A stretch of 64,000 bases of DNA from VRUE01 sp963702955 (GTDB lineage: Bacteria; Actinomycetota; Thermoleophilia; Solirubrobacterales; 70-9): assembly GCA_963702955.1 (NCBI GenBank), contig OY969774.1, positions 2,514,059 through 2,578,058 of the forward strand, written 5' to 3'. Below the pieces are notes generated by a model. That model made no database searches. It was not told the origin of the DNA and worked only from the letters and a program-made list of their open reading frames with translations. Positions 9,102 through 15,410 of the stretch are shown one piece after another (within the stretch, counting starts at the first letter, position 1; every line of letters starts with the position of its first letter). Made by a program: the position numbers and the translations under genes.

Positions 9102-9218
9102 CGACTTTCCGCCCGAGGGGGGAGAGTTTCGCCTCGCCGAGCCTTGGTAGGGCATGCACGCGATCGAACCCAGCCGCATCCGCGCCTCAGCCGCCGCCGA
9201 AACCTTTAAGGTGCAACA
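9102..9218 (+). repeat. Conserved leader repeat, copy 1
   Basis: This segment upstream of the first coiled-coil gene recurs upstream of the second (9648-9763). Both contain CGACTTTC, GAGGGGGGAGAGTTTCGC and CCTTGGTAGGGCATGC blocks, and both end in GCCGAAACCTTTAAGGTG just before the start. AAGGTG, 5 nt before the ATG, is the likely ribosome site. The conservation of non-coding DNA suggests a common promoter/leader or a duplicated cassette. Confidence 0.6.
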
Positions 9219-9587
9219 ATGCCTGTGATGCTGGAGCGCTGGAACGACGACAAGATGGACGACTTGGGGGCCAGGGTCGGCGGGCTCGAGGTCGGGGCTG
9301 CGCGCGTGGAGGCCAAGGTCGACGGCCTGGGGGTGCGGATGGACGAACGCTTCGAGCAGGTCGACAAGCGCTTCGAGCAGGTCGACAAGCGTTTTGAACA
9401 GGTCGACAAGCGCTTCGAGCAGGTCGACAAGCGCTTCGAACGGATCGAAGGCGAGCTGGTTGAGCAGCGGCGGGAGATAAAGGCCGGCTTCGAGAAGGTC
9501 AACGGCCTCTTCCATCGCATGCAGTGGAACCTCGTCACCGTCGCCGGCGGGATCATCGCCGCCCTCATTACCGCGCCCCACCTATAG
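9219..9587 (+). CDS. Coiled-coil protein with C-terminal membrane anchor, paralogue 1
   Basis: 122 residues. An amphipathic N-terminal segment is followed by tandem heptads of the form RFEQVDK (about residues 44-75), encoded by near-perfect 21-bp DNA repeats, then a charged helix and a C-terminal hydrophobic segment (VTVAGGIIAALITAP) fit to span the membrane. The protein is probably a parallel coiled-coil oligomer anchored to the membrane by its C-terminus. The family function is unknown to me. Two paralogues follow at 9764 and 11108, each with the same leader. The number of heptads differs between them, as expected from slippage in the 21-bp repeats. Confidence 0.75.
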   Translation: MPVMLERWNDDKMDDLGARVGGLEVGAARVEAKVDGLGVRMDERFEQVDKRFEQVDKRFEQVDKRFEQVDKRFERIEGELVEQRREIKAGFEKVNGLFHRMQWNLVTVAGGIIAALITAPHL

Positions 9588-9647
9588 TCCGTTTGGCCGG
9601 GAAAACCGGTCCTTCGGTACATCCCCGGGAGTCGGTGCTCTTCCCCT

Positions 9648-9763
9648 CGACTTTCGTCAGAGGGGGGAGAGTTTCGCTTCGCCAGGGCTTGGTAGGGCAT
9701 GCTCTCGAACGATCCAGGCCGTAACCAAGGCCCAGCCGCCGCCGAAACCTTTAAGGTGCAACA
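9648..9763 (+). repeat. Conserved leader repeat, copy 2
   Basis: Second copy of the leader at 9102-9218, ending at the ATG of the second coiled-coil gene. The last 30 bp are essentially identical in all three members of the family. Confidence 0.6.
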
Positions 9764-10213
9764 ATGGCCGTGATGCTGGAGCGCTGGAACGACGACAAGA
9801 TGGACGACTTGGGGGCCATGGTCGGCGGGCTCGAGGTCGGGGCTGCGCGCGTGGAGGCCAAGGTCAACGGCCTGGGGGTGCGGATGGACGAACGCTTCGA
9901 GCAGGTCGACAAGCGCTTCGCCCAGGTCGACAAACGCTTCGAGCAGGTCAACGAACGTTTCGCCCAGGTCGACAAGCGCTTTGAGCAGGTCAACAAGCGC
10001 TTCGAACGGGTCGAAGGCGAGTTGGTTGAGCAGCGGCGGGAGATGAAAGCCGGCTTCGAGCGGGTCGATGCCAAGATGGGCGAACAGCAGTTGCAGATGA
10101 AAGCCGGCTTCGACGGCATTCATCGACTTATGGTTCAAGGCGCGATTGGGTTGTCTGCCGCCTACCTCGCCGGATTCGCCGCCCTGGTCGCGCTGATTGC
10201 AACCCAGCTGTAG
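9764..10213 (+). CDS. Coiled-coil protein with C-terminal membrane anchor, paralogue 2
   Basis: 149 residues. The N-terminal 45 residues are almost identical to paralogue 1. The heptad region is longer and alternates RFEQVDK with RFAQVDK, then reads ERVEGELVEQRREMKAGF. The C-terminal hydrophobic segment (IGLSAAYLAGFAALVALIA) differs from paralogues 1 and 3, so the membrane anchor has been exchanged or has diverged. Several heptads read QVNK/QVNE where others read QVDK, through GTCGAC to GTCAAC changes. Function unknown. Confidence 0.75.
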   Translation: MAVMLERWNDDKMDDLGAMVGGLEVGAARVEAKVNGLGVRMDERFEQVDKRFAQVDKRFEQVNERFAQVDKRFEQVNKRFERVEGELVEQRREMKAGFERVDAKMGEQQLQMKAGFDGIHRLMVQGAIGLSAAYLAGFAALVALIATQL

Positions 10214-10253
10214 CTTGGGCTCCGGCACAGTCCCGACACGCTCTTTTCACATT

Positions 10254-10274
10254 CGGCGCGCCACACGTGCGCCG
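10254..10274 (+). terminator. Possible hairpin after the second coiled-coil gene
   Basis: CGGCGC and GCGCCG arms are separated by 9 nt, 40 bp downstream of the stop at 10213. There is no U-rich tail, so termination is only a possibility. The hairpin lies between this gene and the convergent methyltransferase. Confidence 0.25.
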
Positions 10275-10323
10275 GGGCTTGAAGACGATTGAGCAGCAGA
10301 GAATCGATTGGAAGGTTGAGGAC

Positions 10324-10998
10324 TCAGAGGTGAGGGCCGCCGATCCAGGCGGTGAGGGTGTGGGTGGGAATCAGGCTGGATAGCGTGGGGTAGAGGTGCC
10401 TGTTCAGCCGTCCCAGGTGCCTGACCAGGGGAGGGAAAGCGGTCAGGCGGCGGGTCTCGATCGGCCTGCCGAGCGATTGCTGCAGCAGGCGCGGGGACAC
10501 CGTCAGCGTCGATCGGTTGAACGGGTTGGGGACGTGGGGCTCGTAGCAGAGGAGGAGGCCGCCGGGGGCCAGGATGCGCCGGGTCTCGGCCAGCGCTCGC
10601 CGGACGGCGTCGCGGTCGGGCATCGAGGAGAGACAGGTGAGCAGGGTCGCCAGCTCGAACTCGCCGTCGGCGTAGGGGAGCTTGCGGGCGTCGGCGCGGC
10701 GGAGGTCCGCTTCGGGCAGGTGCCGGCGCGCGGCGCTCAGACGGGACTCGATCAGGTCGACGCCGTGGAGTCGGCTCTGCTCGACTCCGCGCTGTGCGAA
10801 GCGCTCGAGCAGGCGGCCGCCGCCGCAGCCGACGTCGAGGACCTTGCCGCCGCCGTCGAGTTGCGTCCCCGCCAGCTCGACCACGGCCGCGAGCAGCTCA
10901 GCCCGGATCGCCGCGTTGCCCGGGTTGTCCACCGCCCAGCTGCGGCGCTTGCGTCCGCTCGCACGGTAGTCGGCGTAGGCCTCCTCCACCGTTGCCAC
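10324..10998 (-). CDS. SAM-dependent methyltransferase (UbiE/type-11 like)
   Basis: 224 residues. Motif I VLDVGCGGG lies near residues 53-61, GVDLIESRL follows, then ADARKLPYADGEF and RRILAPGGLLLCYEP. This order is typical of methyltransferase type 11 enzymes acting on small molecules, lipids or sugars. The start is a GTG at 10998; another in-frame GTG lies three codons on. It sits on the opposite strand between the second and third coiled-coil paralogues, so the three coiled-coil genes are not one operon. Substrate unknown. Confidence 0.85.
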   Translation of the reverse strand: MATVEEAYADYRASGRKRRSWAVDNPGNAAIRAELLAAVVELAGTQLDGGGKVLDVGCGGGRLLERFAQRGVEQSRLHGVDLIESRLSAARRHLPEADLRRADARKLPYADGEFELATLLTCLSSMPDRDAVRRALAETRRILAPGGLLLCYEPHVPNPFNRSTLTVSPRLLQQSLGRPIETRRLTAFPPLVRHLGRLNRHLYPTLSSLIPTHTLTAWIGGPHL

Positions 10999-11077
10999 CG
11001 GTCAAGGGTGACACCTATCTCACCCCCGGTGTCGCCTCGGTCGATGCTGGCATCGGCCTGAGCAGCATCCGCGCCCC

Positions 11078-11107
11078 AGCCGCCGCCGAAACCTTTAAGG
11101 TGCAACA
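11078..11107 (+). repeat. Conserved leader repeat, copy 3 (core only)
   Basis: The 30 bp directly upstream of the third coiled-coil gene match the cores of the other two leaders, including the AAGGTG ribosome site and CAACA before the ATG. Sequence further upstream is not shared, so the conserved core is only about this long. Confidence 0.6.
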
Positions 11108-11509
11108 ATGGCTGTGATGATCGAACCGCGCAACGACGACGAGATCGACTCCCCCAGCGCGGGCGCGGACGACCTGGGTGGCCGCGTGACCGTCCTCGAG
11201 GTCAAACTCGACGGCCTCGGAGTCAAGATGGACGAGCGCTTCGCCCAGGTCGACGAGCGCTTCGCCCAGGTCGACAAGCGCTTTGAGCAGGTTGACAAGC
11301 GCTTCGAACGGGTCGAAGGCGAGCTGCGCGAACAACGGCGGGAGATGAAGGCCGGCTTCGAGAAGGTCGACGATCGCTTTGAGAGGGTCGTAGGGGAGAT
11401 CAAAGCCGGCTTCGAGAAGGTCGACGACCGTTTCCATCGTATGCAGTGGACCCTGATCACCGTCGCCGGCGGGGTTGTCGCCGCCCTCATCGCCGCGCCC
11501 CACCTATAG
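11108..11509 (+). CDS. Coiled-coil protein with C-terminal membrane anchor, paralogue 3
   Basis: 133 residues. The N-terminus is more diverged than in paralogues 1 and 2, but the heptads (RFAQVDE, RFAQVDK, RFEQVDK), the linker and the C-terminal anchor (ITVAGGVVAALIAAP) match paralogue 1 closely. KAGFEKVDDRFERVVGE adds a second short repeat. The gene ends 14 bp from the convergent secreted protein gene. Function unknown. Confidence 0.75.
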   Translation: MAVMIEPRNDDEIDSPSAGADDLGGRVTVLEVKLDGLGVKMDERFAQVDERFAQVDKRFEQVDKRFERVEGELREQRREMKAGFEKVDDRFERVVGEIKAGFEKVDDRFHRMQWTLITVAGGVVAALIAAPHL

Positions 11510-11523
11510 CCGGGGCTCGGTCA

Positions 11524-12396
11524 TTACGGGCCGGGCGCGAAGGCCGCTCGCGTCAGTTCGCGCCAGCGTTGCTGCGGAGCGTCGGAGCGGAGGATGTCCT
11601 GGTAGCTGTACCAGAGGATCATCGAGGGATCGCCGTCGCGGATCGCCGCGTCCCGCATCGTCCGCAGTGTGCGTTCGCTCGGGTAGGCGGGGGCGAGGGA
11701 GGCCGGGCGATACTGAGACCAGGAGAAGTCCTGCAGGACGATCGCCGTGCGCACGCCGGCTGCGACCGCAATCGCGTGGGCGCCCCGCGCCGCCTGCCAG
11801 ACGTGCGGGTCGCCCGAGCCGACCGGGTATGTGTCGACGCCGGCGACGTCGGCGAAGGGGAGAAACGGCTGCAGCTGGGCGTTGCCCGGCCGCGCCACGT
11901 AGAGCTGCGGCTTGCTCGGCGCCAGCGCCCGCACGGCGGCGCCCAGCGCCTGTACCCGGCTCGCTTCGGCGGGCGGCAGCTCGTCGCCGATGTAGAAGCC
12001 CCAGGTGGCCGGGTGATTCGCCACCAGGCCGATCGCAAGCGCGGCGAGCTGGTCGCTCGAGAGCGCGGAGCTGTGTTCGGCAAGGCTCGAATAGGTGGCG
12101 CCGAAGCTCGCCAGGCCGCGCCAGGCCGGGCCGTTGAGCGGCCAGATCAGCTTCAGGCCGAGCGCGGCGGCGGCATCGGCGTAGGCCAGCACCTGGGCGG
12201 GGCTGCCGTACCAGGCGGAGTAGTCGAGCACGTAACGGAAGCCGGCGGCGCGGATCGTCGCCAGCCGGGACGCGCAGACGCCCCCCGGCGCCTCCGGCGC
12301 GCATGCCTCATAGATGCCCTGGGGAGGGATCGCGGCAGATGCGGGCGCCGCCGGCGCCAGGCACAGCAGCGCGATCAGGAGGATGAGAATCGGCAT
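11524..12396 (-). CDS. Secreted TIM-barrel-like (glycosidase-like) protein
   Basis: 290 residues with a clear signal peptide (hydrophobic ILLIALLCLAPAAPASAA, cleavage around residue 21). The mature part has alternating strand/helix blocks: AAGFRYVLDYSAWY, GLKLIWPLNG, TWGFYIGDELPP, VAGVDTYPVGSG and MILWYSYQDI. These resemble the barrel strands of glycoside hydrolases, and GDE after strand 4 could supply a catalytic acid. The assignment to a glycosidase fold is by pattern only; no specific family is claimed. It may trim an exported glycan. Confidence 0.55.
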   Translation of the reverse strand: MPILILLIALLCLAPAAPASAAIPPQGIYEACAPEAPGGVCASRLATIRAAGFRYVLDYSAWYGSPAQVLAYADAAAALGLKLIWPLNGPAWRGLASFGATYSSLAEHSSALSSDQLAALAIGLVANHPATWGFYIGDELPPAEASRVQALGAAVRALAPSKPQLYVARPGNAQLQPFLPFADVAGVDTYPVGSGDPHVWQAARGAHAIAVAAGVRTAIVLQDFSWSQYRPASLAPAYPSERTLRTMRDAAIRDGDPSMILWYSYQDILRSDAPQQRWRELTRAAFAPGP

Positions 12397-12487
12397 TTGG
12401 GAGGCGTCTCTCTTCGAGGCACCTCCCGGCCGCGGCAGCTAATCGGACCGGGGCGTCGCAGTCAATGATCGACGCGATCCCAACTAA

Positions 12488-13915
12488 TTACATCGACGTA
12501 CCCGAACGCCCGCCGTAGAGCGCCAGCAGCTTCTCGCTCTCACGCTCCCAGGTGTAGCGGCGCGCCGCCTCGCGGGCTCGCTCGCGCATCTGCGCATAGC
12601 GCTCGGGGTCGGCCAGCATCTCGTTCAGCGCCCCGGCCAGGGAGGCGGGATCGCCGGGGGCGAAGGTGAGGCCGATCTCCCCCTGCTCGACGAAGCGGAT
12701 CAGCTCCGGCAGGCGACTCGCCGCCACCGGCAGCCCCGCCGCCATGTAGTCGAAGAGCTTGTTCGGCGTGGTGTAGGTGTTGTTGAGGCCGACCGGCTCG
12801 TAGGGGATGACGCCGATCGTCGCCCGGGCGGCGTGGGCGACGACATCGCTCTGGGGCACCGGCTCGACGATCTTCACCCGCGCGCCCAGGTCTTCGCGGG
12901 CGATCAGCTCGCGCAGCTCGTCCTCCAGTCGGCCCCAGCCCATCAGGACGATCGTCCCGCGTTCCAATTCGTGTGCCGCGCGGACCAGGGTGGGGAGTCC
13001 GCGGTGGGGGGCGAAGCCGCCCTGGTAGAGGACGACCGGCTCTTCGGCGTCTGCCGGGCCGGCCCGTGGCGAGTTGGTGTCGGTATGCGACACCAACTCG
13101 CCACGCTCGCCCCCCGGCGCGCCGTTCGTCCCGCCCCCCGCCGGGCAGTTGAGCAGGACGACCGGCCGCGCGACCCCGTAGCGGCGCTCGATCTCCGCGG
13201 CGATCGAGTCGCAGACGGTCACCACCGCGTCGGCGCGCTTCGCCAGGCGGCGCTCGAGGAAGCGCCAGGTCGCCGCCTCGCGCCGCGAGAGGGTCGAGAT
13301 CTCCGGGTAAAGCTCGTGCGCGTCGTAGGTCAGCGGCAGGCGCAGCCGCCAGGCCAGCGCCGCGGCGACCGGCAGGGTGTTGAGGTCGTGGGCGTGCAGC
13401 GCCTCCGGCGGGTCGGTGCGGACCAGGCGGTAGGCCCGGGCGTAGTAGTCGAGGAACGTCAGCGGCTTGTGGGGGGCGAGCACCGTGCGCCGGCCGGCCC
13501 GTTTGAGCGGTCGCGACGCCGCCGCCCACGCCCGCCACAGCAGTCGCAGCCCGCGCCCCGCCGGCACCAGCGGCGCCAGCAGCAGTCCCGCCGCGCCGGC
13601 CCGCCGCGCCGCCGCTCCTTCGCGCTGTGCGGCGGCCACCGGTCGCCGCCACAGCCGCCCGCCCGTCCGCACCGCGCGCAGCAGCCGGTAGTGGATCGGG
13701 TCGCGGTCGATCCGCACGATCTGGAACCCGTCGCGCTCCTCGCGCGGCTCGGTGGTCGCGTCGAGCACGGCGACGACCCGCACCCGGTGCCCCGCCGCGG
13801 CGAGCGTCCGCGCCTCCTTCAGCACCCGGGCGTCGGTCGTGCAGCGGTTATAGACGAACATGTCGATCCGCACCGGACCGCCGCCGGGGCGCCCGCCCCT
13901 CACCGGGCGCGGCAT
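12488..13915 (-). CDS. Glycosyltransferase, GT-B fold (GT4-like)
   Basis: About 475 residues. The N-terminal Rossmann domain starts at RIDMFVYNRCTTDARVLKEA; the C-terminal domain carries VVLYQGGFAPHRGL, the IGVIPYEPVGLNN segment and a KLFDYMAAGLPVAAS motif that corresponds to the GT4 donor-binding region. The ATG at 13915 shares one base with the TGA of the upstream glycosyltransferase (TGATG). The open frame continues to 14578 but that is a shadow. A perfect 18-nt palindrome (13065-13105) interrupts the interdomain linker and adds a short peptide without breaking the frame. Confidence 0.88.
   Translation of the reverse strand: MPRPVRGGRPGGGPVRIDMFVYNRCTTDARVLKEARTLAAAGHRVRVVAVLDATTEPREERDGFQIVRIDRDPIHYRLLRAVRTGGRLWRRPVAAAQREGAAARRAGAAGLLLAPLVPAGRGLRLLWRAWAAASRPLKRAGRRTVLAPHKPLTFLDYYARAYRLVRTDPPEALHAHDLNTLPVAAALAWRLRLPLTYDAHELYPEISTLSRREAATWRFLERRLAKRADAVVTVCDSIAAEIERRYGVARPVVLLNCPAGGGTNGAPGGERGELVSHTDTNSPRAGPADAEEPVVLYQGGFAPHRGLPTLVRAAHELERGTIVLMGWGRLEDELRELIAREDLGARVKIVEPVPQSDVVAHAARATIGVIPYEPVGLNNTYTTPNKLFDYMAAGLPVAASRLPELIRFVEQGEIGLTFAPGDPASLAGALNEMLADPERYAQMRERAREAARRYTWERESEKLLALYGGRSGTSM
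13065..13105. repeat. Perfect palindrome inside a coding linker
   Basis: Arms 13065-13082 and 13088-13105 are perfectly complementary over 18 nt around a GTATG loop. The palindrome contains GGTGTCG / CGACACC. It lies in frame between the two Rossmann domains of the GT4-like glycosyltransferase, where family members usually have only a short linker. Confidence 0.85.
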
Positions 13916-15303
13916 CAGCCCGCCCCCAGGCTCGCGCGCTCTCCCAGCAGCAGCTCGTCCCAGAGCGGCCCCAGCCGCTCCCAGCTCCAGCGCTCGGCGA
14001 AGCGCCGCGCGGCCTCCGCTTCGGCTGCCGTCTCGCCGCTCGCCTCCGCGGCGAGAATCGCCTCCGCCGCAGCGGCCGGGTCGGCGTGGACCCAGCGGCG
14101 CTCGTACTGCTCGGCCGCGCCCGGCCGCTCGAGCACGACCGGGACCGCGCCCGAGGCCATCCCCTCGGCCAGCGCCACCGAGTGCCCCTCGACCTCGCTG
14201 CTGGAGAGGATCCAGCCGACCCCTCGCAGGAAGTCCGGCACGTCGTCGCCGAACGGCTCGAAGTTGACCGCGTCGCGCAGCGCCGGCGCCCGCTCCAGCC
14301 GCCGGAACAGGTCCTCGTAGTAGCGGCGGTCCTCCTCCCGCCCCGCCATCCACGGATACTCCCAGGGCTCCCGCCCCTTGACCAGCAGCCGGTAGCGATC
14401 GTCGCGGGCCCGCAGCAGCTCGAGCAGGTCGAGCGCCCGGTCGAGCCGCTTCAGCCGCGGCACGTAGCCGATCGCCCCGAGGTTGAAGCGCGCGCCCGGC
14501 AGCTTCGCCGCCGCCCCGCCCACCTCGACGCCGTTGGGGACGACCCGCAGGCGCGGGTCCTCGGCGTCCCAGCCCCACCGCTCGCAGGCCCGCTCGAGCA
14601 CGTGGCGGGCGACGAAGACCATCGCGTCAACCTGCTCCAGGTCGACCTCGCCGGGGTGGGGGGTGTCCAGCTCCATGCGGTGGAAGCGGACGACGAGCCG
14701 CTGTCCGGGGCGCTTGTTGCGGCTGTACCAGACGGCGTTGCCGAGGCACCACTCGCAGTGGACGACGTCGGCCCAGGCCAGCGCCGCGGCGCTGGCCTCC
14801 TCGTCGTGGACGCCGTGCGTCTGCCAGAGGTCCTCGCGGACCGCCGCGCCGCGCTGCCGCGCCCGCCGCCCGATCGCCGCGCAGAAGCCGAGGCTGTGGC
14901 CGGCGAGCAGCAGCCGCACGGGCTCCGCCGGGCGCGCCGCGCCGCTCCGCGGCGGCTCCAGGCCGGGGATCGGCTCGCGCTCGCGCTGCGGCGCCGGCTC
15001 GACGCCCCCGCCGTTGCCGTTCGAGGACGGGACGAGTGGCGGCTCGGTCGCGAGCGCCGCGGCGCCCGCGCCGTCGAGCGCCCGCGCGAAGGACTCCTCG
15101 CCGGCCATCCGCGGCGGCGCCGCCCGGCGGAAGACCCGCCCCCGGCGCAGCCGCCAGAAGAAGCGCGCCAGCCGGTACCAGCGCGAGGCGAAGATCGTCT
15201 GCAACTGCTCGGAGCGGGCCTGCAGGGTGGCCTGGGTGCGGACCAGGTCGGCGACCAGCGCCCGCCGCTCCGCCTGCTGCCAAGTTCGAGGCCGCTCCTT
15301 CAT
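13915..15303 (-). CDS. Glycosyltransferase, GT-B fold (GT4-like), with N-terminal extension
   Basis: 462 residues. The first 130 form an extension with a coiled-coil/basic region (QATLQARSEQLQTIFAS, WYRLARFFWRLRRGR) and a Pro/Gly-rich linker. The glycosyltransferase part begins near PVRLLLAGHSLGF. The C-terminal domain has IGYVPRLKRLDRAL, LLVKGREPW and SSSEVEGHSVALAEGMASG, the last containing the E-x7-E-like donor motif. The gene is divergent from the fusion gene at 15411 with about 107 bp between them, and is translationally coupled to the next glycosyltransferase. Confidence 0.85.
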   Translation of the reverse strand: MKERPRTWQQAERRALVADLVRTQATLQARSEQLQTIFASRWYRLARFFWRLRRGRVFRRAAPPRMAGEESFARALDGAGAAALATEPPLVPSSNGNGGGVEPAPQREREPIPGLEPPRSGAARPAEPVRLLLAGHSLGFCAAIGRRARQRGAAVREDLWQTHGVHDEEASAAALAWADVVHCEWCLGNAVWYSRNKRPGQRLVVRFHRMELDTPHPGEVDLEQVDAMVFVARHVLERACERWGWDAEDPRLRVVPNGVEVGGAAAKLPGARFNLGAIGYVPRLKRLDRALDLLELLRARDDRYRLLVKGREPWEYPWMAGREEDRRYYEDLFRRLERAPALRDAVNFEPFGDDVPDFLRGVGWILSSSEVEGHSVALAEGMASGAVPVVLERPGAAEQYERRWVHADPAAAAEAILAAEASGETAAEAEAARRFAERWSWERLGPLWDELLLGERASLGAG

Positions 15304-15410
15304 GTCTCCCTCGTGCCGGTATCTCCCCGTCCTGCATACGGTACTCGTCGCAGACCAAAAGGGCGCAGGCGGCGTAGGCTATAGGCGTTACCTACAGGCC
15401 CGAGGGAGCG

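Noticed and set aside
9046..9159. Start of the glycosyltransferase gene at 9159
   Set aside because: This would place the N-terminus inside the conserved leader repeat of the coiled-coil gene, and the extra residues have no counterpart in the two paralogues.
9340..9450. Regularly spaced repeats as a possible CRISPR array
   Set aside because: The 21-bp units are contiguous, without spacers, and encode in-frame heptads of a coiled coil.
11006..11035. GGTGACACC ... GGTGTCGCC as a further copy of the coding-region palindromes
   Set aside because: The arms are short and mismatched and are separated by a long non-complementary loop. Similarity to the perfect palindromes is too weak.
13916..14578. 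Upstream extension of the GT4 gene frame
   Set aside because: It lies inside the preceding glycosyltransferase, and the translation is Gly/Ala/Arg low complexity. The ATG at 13915 has a TGATG overlap.
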